Source of the DNA: Candidatus Aminicenantota bacterium
GTDB lineage: Bacteria > Acidobacteriota > Aminicenantia > UBA2199
Assembly (NCBI GenBank): GCA_026393835.1
Contig: JAPKZK010000133.1
Coordinates: forward strand, 1 to 40,999
Length of the DNA: 40,999 nt
Reading direction: 5' to 3'
The position numbers and the translations under genes are program-made. The notes beneath the pieces are model-generated. The model worked only from the letters and a program-made list of their open reading frames with translations, ran no database searches and was not told where the DNA came from. How positions within the stretch are numbered: the first letter of the stretch is position 1; the number at the start of each line of letters is the position of its first letter. Positions 1-8,153 of the stretch are shown here, one piece after another.

Positions 1-858
1 GCCGCCGGCTTTTTTATCAGGATTCATTCTTTCTGTATCATGGGGAATCACTTCCATATATTGGCCACAGGCATGGAATTGGAAGCCCAAATGGCAACGA
101 CGGAAGAACTCCTTTGCCGCTATAAGCTGGTATATGGAAAAGAGGCGGAACCGCCTCAAGGCAGTTATGAAAGCAGTGGCAATATTAACCCTGATGCTGA
201 CGGGGGCATCCAACGGTTGAGAGAGCGCCTGGGTTCGGTCTCCCGTTTTGTACAGGAACTGAAGCAGACCTTTAGCCGCTGGTACAATAATAAGCATGAC
301 CGCAAAGGTTATCTATGGGGAGGCCGGTTTAAAGGCGTCATCGTATACCAGGGAGAAGCGCAATTAATATGCGGTTCATATATAGATTTGAACCCGGTAA
401 GGGCAGGGCTTGCACGTCTACCGGAAGATTATCGGTGGAGCAGTTTGGGGCTGCGGTTACGGTCGCCTGTACGAGCCGGGAAATTACTCTGGCCCTTGAC
501 GCTGGTTGATTTATTGGAGAGGTCGGAAGACTTATATGGACCGCCGTATGTAAAAGTGACAGCGGATTTATTTGGAGTAGAGTGGTATCGTCAATTTGTT
601 TATACAGCGGGCGGAATAGAACATGAAGGGAAGGCTCACCTGCCGAAGGAATTAATAGATCAAGTAGTGAGTTGTAATGGTCATTTAGGAATACTGGGGC
701 GATTGCGTTACCGTGTAAAAAAATTTTCGGAGGGAATTGCCATCGGGGGGTATTCAGCGATTGCGGGTATTCAGAAATCCGAAAACCGCAAAAACATTCG
801 TCCGCGATTATTTTTAGATGCGTACTGGGCGTATACTACCCGGGTGTTAAGATTATAG
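1..858 (+). CDS. REP-associated tyrosine transposase (RAYT), 5' end outside window
   Basis: This is a Y1/HUH single-strand transposase of the RAYT type, a family that acts on short palindromic REP-like DNA. The frame is open to the first base of the window, so the N-terminus lies upstream. An ATG at position 40 sits inside the HUH region and is not a plausible start. The metal-binding HUH motif is visible as NHFH just after that ATG. The nucleophile tyrosine is probably the Y of SRWYNNKHDRKG. The family block LWGGRFKGV...SYIDLNPVRAGL...YRWSS follows. The roughly 130 C-terminal residues are the variable DNA-recognition part. The 3' end looks intact, with a stop at 856-858. No clear REP partner was found next to it. 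The family call is firm; activity cannot be judged. Confidence 0.85.
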   Translation, partial: AAGFFIRIHSFCIMGNHFHILATGMELEAQMATTEELLCRYKLVYGKEAEPPQGSYESSGNINPDADGGIQRLRERLGSVSRFVQELKQTFSRWYNNKHDRKGYLWGGRFKGVIVYQGEAQLICGSYIDLNPVRAGLARLPEDYRWSSLGLRLRSPVRAGKLLWPLTLVDLLERSEDLYGPPYVKVTADLFGVEWYRQFVYTAGGIEHEGKAHLPKELIDQVVSCNGHLGILGRLRYRVKKFSEGIAIGGYSAIAGIQKSENRKNIRPRLFLDAYWAYTTRVLRL

Positions 859-1073
859 TGATTGGGAATTACTCGATCCACTATCGATTTTTTATTTTCG
901 TTTGTTCCGGTTTGCGTAATTTTACTAAAAAATCTCAAAATTGACTCTTGTCTTCATGGGAAAAATTATCCACAACATTGGTTTATACCCCATTACTCTA
1001 ATTTTCTAATTTTTGACTGTCCCGAATCTTTCATCATTTAATTCTGATAGAATCACGGAAATCCCCTGGAGGG

Positions 1074-1102
1074 TTGACAAATAGATACATTGAAATTATA
1101 AT
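1074..1102 (+). promoter_or_regulatory. Consensus sigma70-type promoter of the SIR2-HerA operon
   Basis: A perfect TTGACA (1074-1079) and a perfect TATAAT (1097-1102) are separated by exactly 17 bp. Transcription should start near 1109, giving a leader of about 45 nt before the SIR2 gene at 1154. An AGGAG Shine-Dalgarno lies at 1143-1147. The match to consensus predicts strong constitutive expression. The rest of 859-1153 holds nothing else I recognise. Confidence 0.75.
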
Positions 1103-1153
1103 TGAATGGATGAGTAATCAAGATGAAAATGAAAAAAAGAAAAGGAGAAATGA

Positions 1154-2377
1154 ATGATGCACTTTCATGATCCGGTTCGGCAGTTGGATTATTTGCAGCA
1201 ATGCCTATCCCAGTCCCGTAGATCCATAGGGCTATTTCTCTCTGCCGGATGTCCGTTGGCGGTAAGGATTCAAGACAATGGGGAAAACAAACCTATAATC
1301 CCCGACATTGCAGGCCTTACAAAAGCTATCCGTAATGGATTTAGCGATTCCAAATATAAGGACCAGTTTCAACGTATTGTTAAACACTTTGAAGATGATA
1401 AACACCCTGAACCTAATATTGAAGAGATACTCAGTCATATCAGATCCTTACATCAAGTGGCAGGAAGTGAAAAAGTCCGCGGACTAACAGCCGATGAACT
1501 GAGCAAACTTGATGATGAGATAAGCCGAAAAATCGTTGAAATCGCTGATAAATCGTTGCCGAACAACTATACACCTTATCATAAGGTAGCTATGTGGATC
1601 GGGGCCATTCCCAGGGAAGAACCGGTAGAAATATTCACCACCAATTATGACCTACTAATGGAACAGGCATTGGAAGATTTTCAAGTGCCTTATTTTGATG
1701 GGTTCACAGGTTCAAGGCTCGCCTTCTTTGATTCTTATTCGATGGAAGAAGACCAACTACCGAAAAGATGGGCAAGATTATGGAAACTTCATGGCTCTAT
1801 AAATTGGAAACAAAAAAATAGCGCCGTTTCTAGGAGTGGGAGTGAAAAAATCGATGCGGGCGAATACCGGTACATCATTCATCCCTCTCATCTAAAGTAC
1901 GATGAAAGCCGGCGAATGCCTTACCTTGCCATGATGGACCGTCTGCGGTCTTTTTTAAAAAAGCCATCCTCCGTACTTATTGTTAATGGATACTCGTTCG
2001 GCGATTATCATTTGAATGAAATTCTTGCCGATGGACTCCGCGGCAACTCCACAGCTATCATTTTTGCATTGGTTTACGGCAAAATAGAAAAATACGATAA
2101 CGCAATAAAAATTGCCTGTACTACTCATAATTTTAATCTTTTGGCTGAAGATGAAGCTGTTATTGGTACAAGACGCGCCGCCTGGGTAGAAAAAGAAAAA
2201 GGAGAAGTTTCGGAGTATCCTGAAATCGAATGGATACCAAAAGATACAAATAAACAGGATTTAATAAAATTCGCACATTTCAAATTGGGAGATTTTTATA
2301 TTTTGGGAAAATTTCTTGAAGATTTGATCGGAAAAGAAGTATATGAAGGCATGGAGAAAAAAATTGAGATCCGATAA
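1154..2377 (+). CDS. SIR2-family NADase effector of a SIR2-HerA (Nezha-type) defence system
   Basis: A 407-residue SIR2-like protein. The Rossmann entry motif is GLFLSAGCP (about residues 26-34). The catalytic Asn is in TTNYD (N164). The catalytic His is in LHGSINW (H213). The nucleotide-binding segment VLIVNGYSFGDYHLNEIL follows near residue 275. In characterised SIR2-HerA systems this subunit forms a complex with HerA and hydrolyses NAD+ during phage infection; that role is inferred here from family and gene order. Start: ATG at 1154 (a second ATG follows immediately), six bases after AGGAG. The 3' end overlaps the HerA gene, so the two are translationally coupled. Both key residues are present, so it is predicted active. 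Confidence 0.88.
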   Translation: MMHFHDPVRQLDYLQQCLSQSRRSIGLFLSAGCPLAVRIQDNGENKPIIPDIAGLTKAIRNGFSDSKYKDQFQRIVKHFEDDKHPEPNIEEILSHIRSLHQVAGSEKVRGLTADELSKLDDEISRKIVEIADKSLPNNYTPYHKVAMWIGAIPREEPVEIFTTNYDLLMEQALEDFQVPYFDGFTGSRLAFFDSYSMEEDQLPKRWARLWKLHGSINWKQKNSAVSRSGSEKIDAGEYRYIIHPSHLKYDESRRMPYLAMMDRLRSFLKKPSSVLIVNGYSFGDYHLNEILADGLRGNSTAIIFALVYGKIEKYDNAIKIACTTHNFNLLAEDEAVIGTRRAAWVEKEKGEVSEYPEIEWIPKDTNKQDLIKFAHFKLGDFYILGKFLEDLIGKEVYEGMEKKIEIR

Positions 2378-4247
2378 CCCGACACTCCTTGGCACAGTGC
2401 AAGATGTACAAGGCGCATCTATTAGAGTATCCTTAAATTTAGAAACGATCTCGGGATTATCATTTATAAAAGGCCATGGTTATCGAATCGGCCAGGTAGG
2501 AAGTTTCGTCCGTATTCCCATGGGGCTCATCGATCTGTTTGGGGTTGTATCGCAAGTGGGGGCTGGTGCAGCCCCGGTACAGCTATCGGCTGAACAACCC
2601 CATGGCAATCGCTGGATGGCGGTTCAACTGGTGGGGGAAGGTCATCGGCGCGGTGAGTTTAAGAGAGGTATTTCCCAATACCCCACCATTGGCGATGAAG
2701 TTCACCTGGTTACGGAACAGGACCTGGTAAGAATATACGGGCGACCTGATGAACCCAATTTTGTGCGCGTCGGCCACCTAGCCAGCGCCGAATCTATCCC
2801 AGCTCTTATCGATATCAATAAACTGATAACCCGTCACTGCGCTGTGGTAGGTGCCACCGGCTCAGGGAAATCGACAACCGTCGCCGGGTTAATGGCTTCT
2901 CTATCCGATAAAGGTATGTATCCTTCAGCCCGTATCATTGTATTGGATATTCACGGGGAATATGCCGCAGCACTTCGAGATAAGGCTACTGTATTTCGTA
3001 TCAATCCAAATACAAAAAATAAAGAGGAACCACTTTTTGTCCCCTACTGGGCAATGACTTTCGATGAGCTATTATCGATAATATTTGGTTCACTAGATGA
3101 TGCAAATCGCGGCGCAATCATTGAAAAAATTACCGATTTAAAATGGACAACCTTAGAAAAAAAACCAAGAGCGGGGGTATCAAAGGATAATCTCACTGTC
3201 GATACACCGGTGCCATTTAGTATTCATAAACTTTGGATTGATTTATATCGATTGATCAATGCGACCCATACAGCACCTCCTGGTAGTGGGCAGTCGGAAA
3301 TAACAGAAGCTTTGCTTTTAGACCATAATAATAGCCCGGTTCAGCCCGGCGATCCCATGAAGGTTATTCCCCCTAAATATATGCCTCAAACCCAGGCCGC
3401 CGGCGCTCAAAAAATATATCTTAGTGGTTCCCAACTAAATATCAGGCGACCACTGGAGGGCCTGGCTTCCAAATTACGTGATCCCCGCTTCGATTTTCTT
3501 TTCCAACCGGGACCATGGCTCCCGGATGTTGATGGAGTACCGGAAAAAGACCTGGATTTGTTACTAGAAGAATGGATCGGCGGTCCACAACCAATTTCTA
3601 TTTTGGATTTATCAGGCATCCCGGTATCTATTCTGACCAATCTCATCGGTGTATTACTGAGAATTGTTTACGATGCACTCTTTTGGGCAAGAAATTTATC
3701 CGAAGGCGGCAGGGAAAGGCCTTTACTAATCGTACTTGAGGAGGCGCATTCTTACCTGGGCCAAGGAGAGACGGGACCGGCCGCCCAGGCGGTTCGTAGG
3801 ATTGCAAAAGAAGGACGTAAATATGGAATCGGGGCAATGATTGTCAGTCAACGGCCTGCCGAAGTCGATACCACAATTTTATCCCAGTGCGGTACAATTG
3901 TTGCCATGCGATTAGCCAATCCCACGGATCGTGCACATGTAACAGGCGCTGTTACCGATAACCTTGAAGGATTATTCAGTATGTTGCCGATTCTAAGAGT
4001 GGGAGAAGCAATCATTGCCGGGGAAGCGGCAAATTTACCGGTCAGGACATTAATCGATCCGCCAGCCAAAAATCGCCGCCCGGACAGCAGCGATCCCCTT
4101 GTGTATGATTCGGAATGGCCGGGAGGTTGGAACCGAAATACGGAAAAAAGCGATTACAAGGAAGTCGTTACTGTCTGGCGGAAACAAGAACCTCGTTCAC
4201 CCAGAATTTTTCAGGAAAATAAAGAAGCGGAGGTAAAAAATGACTAG
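2343..4247 (+). CDS. HerA-type hexameric DNA translocase/ATPase, partner of SIR2
   Basis: A 634-residue FtsK/HerA-superfamily ATPase (DUF87 type). An N-terminal HAS-barrel-like region (about 1-120) precedes the ATPase core. Walker A is GATGSGKSTT with K176. Walker B is LIVLEEAHSYL with E466/E467. A sensor/finger region follows at SQRPAEVDTTILSQCGT and MRLANPTDRAHV. HerA rings act as the platform for SIR2 or DUF4297 effectors in anti-phage complexes. The annotated ATG at 2343 gives a 35-nt overlap with the SIR2 gene. A TTG at 2364, seven bases after GGAG (2353-2356), would give a 14-nt overlap and is a plausible alternative start. The 3' end overlaps the next gene by 8 nt. Motifs are intact. 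Confidence 0.9.
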   Translation: MKAWRKKLRSDNPTLLGTVQDVQGASIRVSLNLETISGLSFIKGHGYRIGQVGSFVRIPMGLIDLFGVVSQVGAGAAPVQLSAEQPHGNRWMAVQLVGEGHRRGEFKRGISQYPTIGDEVHLVTEQDLVRIYGRPDEPNFVRVGHLASAESIPALIDINKLITRHCAVVGATGSGKSTTVAGLMASLSDKGMYPSARIIVLDIHGEYAAALRDKATVFRINPNTKNKEEPLFVPYWAMTFDELLSIIFGSLDDANRGAIIEKITDLKWTTLEKKPRAGVSKDNLTVDTPVPFSIHKLWIDLYRLINATHTAPPGSGQSEITEALLLDHNNSPVQPGDPMKVIPPKYMPQTQAAGAQKIYLSGSQLNIRRPLEGLASKLRDPRFDFLFQPGPWLPDVDGVPEKDLDLLLEEWIGGPQPISILDLSGIPVSILTNLIGVLLRIVYDALFWARNLSEGGRERPLLIVLEEAHSYLGQGETGPAAQAVRRIAKEGRKYGIGAMIVSQRPAEVDTTILSQCGTIVAMRLANPTDRAHVTGAVTDNLEGLFSMLPILRVGEAIIAGEAANLPVRTLIDPPAKNRRPDSSDPLVYDSEWPGGWNRNTEKSDYKEVVTVWRKQEPRSPRIFQENKEAEVKND

Positions 4248-4449
4248 AATTCCCGTTCAATCTTCTAATGTTGAAGGTGTCGGTTATGACTCAAAAAGTC
4301 AAACATTAGAGGTGGAATTTAAAAATGGAAATATTTATCAATATTTCGATGTACCGGACGCTGTATATCATGAGATGGTTAATGCGGGTTCAGCCGGGAA
4401 ATTCTTGATTAATAACATTAAAGGTGTATATCGATATGCCCGGGTTTAA
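4240..4449 (+). CDS. KTSC-domain small protein, third gene of the SIR2-HerA operon
   Basis: A 69-residue protein made up almost entirely of a KTSC domain, found alone in bacteria or at the C-terminus of some lysyl-tRNA synthetases. Diagnostic features are SSNVEGVGYD near the N-terminus, the hydrophobic strand LEVEFKNG, the central YxY motif (Y33-Q-Y35), and the C-terminal AGSAGKFLINNIKGVYRY. The domain's function is unknown; RNA binding has been suggested for the family. Its ATG lies inside the last codons of HerA (8-nt overlap) and is preceded by GGAGG at 4230-4234, so it is co-translated with HerA. The overlap makes a functional link to the defence system likely but unproven. Confidence 0.75.
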   Translation: MTRIPVQSSNVEGVGYDSKSQTLEVEFKNGNIYQYFDVPDAVYHEMVNAGSAGKFLINNIKGVYRYARV

Positions 4450-4839
4450 ACCTGGAACTTTTGTATCCAAGATATTATCGTTTTTTTTATGGGATGAAAA
4501 AAAACCGCCGAATGACACGAAGGGATCATTTTTTTCTGCCCCCTTATCCCTGCTCCAGTGGATTGACTATTTCTAAAAAATCAAATTCAATAAAATCAGC
4601 GATATTTGCAGTTGGTGTCGATTGAAAGCATTTCTATATTCTATCCGCGCATAACTCATCACGATTGATATGAACTTCCCGGCCTAAATTGAATTTACGG
4701 ATTTTAAAAGGCTTTTTCAACATCTGAAAAGAAAAAATGGAAAATAGGCTTTTTTTATCGCTCAAAAGGGAAAAAGGGAACGGGAGAAAATTTACTCCAT
4801 ACTATTTACAGCAGTAATAATTGAAGGTATATTATAGAT
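4450..4839. other. Intergenic, no gene seen
   Basis: About 390 A+T-rich bases between the KTSC gene and a decayed nucleotidyltransferase gene. I found no supported gene, promoter or terminator. Short protein-like stretches on the minus strand near 4550-4690 are interrupted by stops and could be a remnant of an unidentified gene. Confidence 0.4.
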
Positions 4840-5158
4840 ATGGAAAACCACGGGGCTGAAATGGATTTGAAAAAAGTTAAACGCTTCCTGGAAGAAAAGG
4901 AAAAAAATGCCCGACAAAAACGACTGGATGAACGCAGCCAACTAATATGGCTCATTATCCAACAGCCAAACCCATAACGAATCGGATATCGATATCGCCG
5001 TGGAAGGCAACCTCAGTTACCAGGATTTATTGGCCCTCTACGGACAGGTGGACAGACGCATTACCTGCATTTCCAGGGAACTGGACTTGAGGAACCTGGA
5101 AGAATTGCCATTCCAGGAAACCATCCGCAAAAATGGAGTACTAATTTATGAAAACTAA
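4840..5158 (+). pseudogene. Decayed MNT-type nucleotidyltransferase (internal deletion)
   Basis: Two halves of a small nucleotidyltransferase are in different frames. Frame one runs from ATG 4840 to TAA 4977, starting MENHGAEMDLKKVKRFL and ending LIWLIIQQPNP. It looks like the basic helical N-terminus that precedes the catalytic core in such proteins. A different frame then carries SDIDIAVEG, the Asp-x-Asp metal motif of the polymerase-beta fold, and runs to TAA 5158 ending IRKNGVLIYEN, a typical C-terminus. The segment that should hold the invariant GS motif upstream of SDID is missing. An internal deletion at about 4960-4985 that also shifted the frame explains this. The intact relatives are MntA/HepT-type antitoxins or AMPylases. 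The gene is probably dead. Confidence 0.6.
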
Positions 5159-5258
5159 ATTCACCAGTGTGGCGTCCAGGGCCAGGGAATTAAAAAAAAG
5201 TTATCAAAAAGACATTGAAAACATAGTGGGTTTTATCGATGACCTCTTAAAAGAATAA
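5148..5258 (+). CDS. Small 36-residue ORF after the nucleotidyltransferase remnant
   Basis: ATG at 5148 overlaps the last 11 bases of the preceding nucleotidyltransferase frame; stop at 5258. The product is a short, charged, probably helical peptide beginning MKTKFTSVASRARELKK and ending DDLLKE. I do not recognise a family. Overlap with a nucleotidyltransferase gene is typical of the toxin partner in MNT/HEPN pairs, but the peptide is far shorter than a HEPN toxin (about 110-130 residues) and lacks a visible RxxxxH motif. It may be a truncated partner or a small unrelated protein. Confidence 0.35.
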   Translation: MKTKFTSVASRARELKKSYQKDIENIVGFIDDLLKE

Positions 5259-5265
5259 GATTTTT

Positions 5266-5472
5266 TTATTCCGGAATGTTAATATCATATATTATTTTTG
5301 GATGTGCCGATATCATAAAGGTTTCGAGATTTATTGATTTATAATTCAATAATATTGGGCCCCCTGTTCCATACCAATTTGCCCCTGTATCCACGCAGAA
5401 ATTTTTACGGTTGACAATTTCATTGCCAATTGATATATTATGGCTTGATGCGTTCATCATTGGTATGAGATT
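5266..5472 (-). pseudogene. C-terminal fragment resembling a calcineurin-type phosphoesterase
   Basis: A short minus-strand frame carries VNRKNFCVDTGANWYGTGGP followed by a hydrophobic tail, ending at a stop at 5266-5268. The pattern (variable turn, N-F-C-V-D-T-G-A, then G-rich turn) resembles the end of metallophosphoesterases of the serine/threonine phosphatase class, where the sequence around IDTGA precedes the last strands. The catalytic histidines and aspartates of the N-terminal two thirds are absent; an in-frame stop lies about four codons upstream of the first ATG (5460). It is most likely a fragment left by deletion. Identification rests on one motif. Confidence 0.35.
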
Positions 5473-5513
5473 TTATTTAAGACTTTGAATACAAACGAAT
5501 CGAAGGAGTTATC

Positions 5514-5894
5514 ATGAGTAAACAGGTCATTAAAACGTCAAACGCCCCCGAAGCGGTGGGCCCTTATTCCCAGGGTATTAAAACCGGGAATCTTTTATTT
5601 CTCTCCGGCCAGATCGGCATCGATCCCGCCGTCAAAAAAGTGGTAGAAGGCGGCGTCGAAGCCCAGGAAAAACAAATTTTTAAAAATATCAAGGCCCTCC
5701 TGGAAGAAGCCGGCGTCGGTATGCAAAATGTGGTCAAAACGACTGTGTTCCTGAAAGATATGGCCGACTTTAAAAAGGTCAATGAAATTTACGCCCAACA
5801 TTTCGAGCCCCCCTACCCCGCCCGGTCCGCTGTGGCAGTCAAAGAACTGCCCCTCTCGGTAGACATTGAAATCGAAGTCATCGCCGCCCTCTGA
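5514..5894 (+). CDS. ridA: RidA family enamine/imine deaminase
   Basis: A 126-residue protein of the RidA (YjgF/YER057c/UK114) family, the usual length. These trimers hydrolyse reactive enamine/imine intermediates such as 2-aminoacrylate released by PLP enzymes. N-terminal VIKTSNAPEAVGPYSQ and the signature YPARSAVAVKELPLSVDIEIE region are intact, including the active-site arginine in PARSA. The start follows AAGGAG at about 5502-5507. An ABC ATPase gene follows after 21 nt and may be co-transcribed. A PLP enzyme, a cysteine synthase-like protein, lies about 7 kb downstream; no direct link is implied. Confidence 0.95.
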   Translation: MSKQVIKTSNAPEAVGPYSQGIKTGNLLFLSGQIGIDPAVKKVVEGGVEAQEKQIFKNIKALLEEAGVGMQNVVKTTVFLKDMADFKKVNEIYAQHFEPPYPARSAVAVKELPLSVDIEIEVIAAL

Positions 5895-5915
5895 ATATGC
5901 TTTTAAAAGAGGAAA

Positions 5916-6788
5916 ATGGTCCTTTTATCCGCTCAAAATCTCACGGTGTCTGTCGAAAGTGAAACCCCCAACGCCCCGGACTCCATACCTCTGCTGCAAA
6001 ATGTAACCATCGACATTAGAAAAAATAAAGTTACCTGCCTCATCGGCGAATCTGGGTCCGGGAAAACTATTTTTTCTAAAACCATTGCCGCACTTCTGCC
6101 GGAAAATGTTTTCATCGAACAGGGAGATATTCTTTACCAGGGGCAATCGATCGATTACAGTATGCTGAAAAAATCAAGGGGCCGCCGTATTTTCTATACT
6201 CCCCAAAACGCCGCCGCTTCCCTGAACCCGGCGCTTAAAATTAATCGCCAGGTGAATGAATCATCAAAATTGGATCAGGCCCAATTGTTGGATCTGTTAA
6301 GCGACCTGGATTTCCGGGACCCGGAACGGATTTTAAATTCTTACCCTTTCCAATTGAGCGGCGGAGAGAACCAGCGGTGTTTGTTGGCAATGGCAGTTGC
6401 CCTGCAACCGGAACTGCTGATCCTGGACGAACCGACTTCGGCGCTGGACCACCATTTGCAGGAGGGGTTCATGGGGTTGATTAAAAAAGTCCAACAGCGG
6501 TTTGGGCTCACGATTCTATTGATTACGCATAATCTCTCGCTTGTTCGAAACGCGGCGGATTATATTTATATTATTCTAAATGGAGAAATCCTCGAGGACG
6601 GGATCCCGGGGGATTTATTGACCTGCCCCAGGCATGCTTATACCAGGGAGATTGTAAATGTACACGCGGCGCTCACGCCGCGGCCTCCGGCAGGTCAGGA
6701 CCTTTTTGAAAAAAGGTCCCGACACCTCCAAAAACTTTTGTTTAAGGAGAAGAAAAATGGCTCATCTTACTATGAAAGAATCATATAA
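5916..6788 (+). CDS. ABC transporter ATP-binding protein, peptide/nickel (DppD-like) type, without permeases
   Basis: A 290-residue ABC ATPase. Walker A is GESGSGKT (K50), the Q-loop is YTPQNAAASLNP, the signature is LSGGENQR, Walker B is LLILDEPTSALD and the switch His is in ITHN. The Q-loop wording and spacing fit the oligopeptide/dipeptide/nickel importer group. No permease or solute-binding gene is nearby, so it is an orphan subunit or works with distant partners. The last 40 or so residues (from HAALTPRPPAG) are encoded by two strong DNA hairpins and the Shine-Dalgarno of the next gene. They look like former intergenic DNA read through after loss of an earlier stop. It overlaps the 4Fe-4S gene by 32 nt. 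A GAGG (5909-5912) lies only three bases before the ATG. Confidence 0.85.
   Translation: MVLLSAQNLTVSVESETPNAPDSIPLLQNVTIDIRKNKVTCLIGESGSGKTIFSKTIAALLPENVFIEQGDILYQGQSIDYSMLKKSRGRRIFYTPQNAAASLNPALKINRQVNESSKLDQAQLLDLLSDLDFRDPERILNSYPFQLSGGENQRCLLAMAVALQPELLILDEPTSALDHHLQEGFMGLIKKVQQRFGLTILLITHNLSLVRNAADYIYIILNGEILEDGIPGDLLTCPRHAYTREIVNVHAALTPRPPAGQDLFEKRSRHLQKLLFKEKKNGSSYYERII
6665..6719 (+). promoter_or_regulatory. Two consecutive hairpins at the 3' end of the ABC gene
   Basis: Hairpin 1 is CGCGGCG (6665-6671), loop CTCA, CGCCGCG (6676-6682). Hairpin 2 is GGACCTTT (6698-6705), loop TTGAAA (6706-6711), AAAGGTCC (6712-6719). Both are perfect. They sit just before the Shine-Dalgarno (AAGGAG, 6744-6749) of the 4Fe-4S gene, although they are nominally coding for the ABC protein. 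They could be an attenuator or a leftover intergenic terminator. Confidence 0.45.
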
Positions 6789-8037
6789 GAAATTGGTGGA
6801 CCGGTTGAACCGGTTCCCCCAGGGCGCCCCTCCTTCCGACTTATTATACAAAATCCTGGAAATGCTCTTTTCCGAGAAAGAGGCTGAATATGTCTCACTC
6901 CTGCCGATAAAGCCTTTTACCGCAAAGAAAGCGGCGAAAATATGGAAAAAACCACTGGCGGAATCGCAATCGATACTGGAAACTCTTGCCGACCGCGGGA
7001 TATTGGCGGACGTGGAAAGAAACGGCGAAGCGGTGTACACACTGCCGCCCCCCATGGCGGGTTTCTTTGAATTTTCCATGATGCGGCTGCGCACCGATAT
7101 CGACCAGAAAATACTGGCGGAACTTTTTTATCAATACTTGAACGTAGAGGAAGACTTTATCAAAAGGCTTTTTACCGACGGCGAAACACAACTGGGCCGA
7201 GTTTTTGTCCATGAACCCGCCCTAACCAACGACAATGCCCTGCATGTCCTGGATTATGAACGGACCAGCGAAGTGATCAAAACGGCCTCTCATATGGGTG
7301 TGGGCATTTGTTACTGCCGTCATAAAATGGAACACCTGGGCCGCGCTTGCGCTGCGCCCATGGATATTTGCATGACGTTTAATTCCACGGCGGAGTCCTT
7401 GACCAGGCACGGTATTGCCAGGGCAGTGGACGTCAGGGAAGGGCTCGATCTTTTGCAAACGGCTTACCAACATAACCTGGTTCAATTCGGGGAAAATATC
7501 AGGGAGAATGTCAATTTCATTTGCAACTGCTGCGGCTGCTGCTGCGAAGCCATGCTGGCCGCCAAACGGTTCGGCATGCTGAACCCGGTTCATACCACCA
7601 ATTTCATCCCGGGCCTCGATGCAACCTCATGCACCGGCTGCGGCAAGTGTGTGGATGTCTGCCCGGTGGAAGCCATGGGCCTGGTTTCCGCCAATGATCC
7701 CCATGAACCGCGTAAACGAAAAGCCAGGTTAAACGAAGATATTTGCCTGGGGTGCGGAGTATGTGTGCGCAATTGCGCCCAAAAAAGCATCTCCTTAAAC
7801 GAACGTCCGCGGCGGGTGATTACGCCCCTCAATTCCGCGCATAAAGCGGTGGTCATGGCCATCGAGAGAGGAAAACTGCAGCACCTGCTTTTCGATAACC
7901 GGGCTTTATGGAATCACCGGGTTATGGCGGCCATCCTGGGCGTTATTTTAAAACTCCCGCCCATTAAACAGGTTATGGCCGGCAAACAGATGAAATCCCG
8001 CTATCTTGAACATTTATTCAGCCGCCCGAAATTCTAA
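6757..8037 (+). CDS. 4Fe-4S ferredoxin-type protein with winged-helix-like N-terminus
   Basis: I place the start at ATG 6757, eight bases after AAGGAG, giving 426 residues; the longer frame from 6658 would include that Shine-Dalgarno. The N-terminal 100 residues resemble a winged helix (LLPIKPFTAKKAAKIWKK). A central Cys/His region follows, with CYCRHKMEHLGRACA and the dense cysteine motif CNCCGCCC (C256-C263). Two [4Fe-4S] ferredoxin motifs come next: CTGCGKCVDVCP (from C292) and CLGCGVCVRNC (from C330). This arrangement is known from uncharacterised Fe-S proteins of anaerobes, probably in electron transfer. The ORF is intact and shares 32 nt with the ABC gene upstream. The specific redox partner is unknown. 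Confidence 0.8.
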   Translation: MAHLTMKESYKKLVDRLNRFPQGAPPSDLLYKILEMLFSEKEAEYVSLLPIKPFTAKKAAKIWKKPLAESQSILETLADRGILADVERNGEAVYTLPPPMAGFFEFSMMRLRTDIDQKILAELFYQYLNVEEDFIKRLFTDGETQLGRVFVHEPALTNDNALHVLDYERTSEVIKTASHMGVGICYCRHKMEHLGRACAAPMDICMTFNSTAESLTRHGIARAVDVREGLDLLQTAYQHNLVQFGENIRENVNFICNCCGCCCEAMLAAKRFGMLNPVHTTNFIPGLDATSCTGCGKCVDVCPVEAMGLVSANDPHEPRKRKARLNEDICLGCGVCVRNCAQKSISLNERPRRVITPLNSAHKAVVMAIERGKLQHLLFDNRALWNHRVMAAILGVILKLPPIKQVMAGKQMKSRYLEHLFSRPKF

Positions 8038-8046
8038 AAATCTTTT

Positions 8047-8080
<34 letters not shown>

Positions 8081-8104
8081 TCTTAATCCTCTTTTTATTT
8101 CCCC

Positions 8105-8133
8105 TTGACATAATCGCAGTAAACCAGTAAAAT
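8105..8133 (+). promoter_or_regulatory. Promoter of tatA-lepA
   Basis: TTGACA (8105-8110), a 17-bp spacer and TAAAAT (8128-8133). The predicted transcript starts near 8140, just before the GGGGAAGGAG Shine-Dalgarno of tatA. It would also serve lepA, 65 nt after tatA. Confidence 0.65.
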
Positions 8134-8153
8134 CATGGGGAAGGAGAAAAACT

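Noticed and set aside
4550..4690. Minus-strand protein-like stretch between the KTSC gene and the nucleotidyltransferase remnant
   Set aside because: It is short, interrupted by a stop and matches no family I know.
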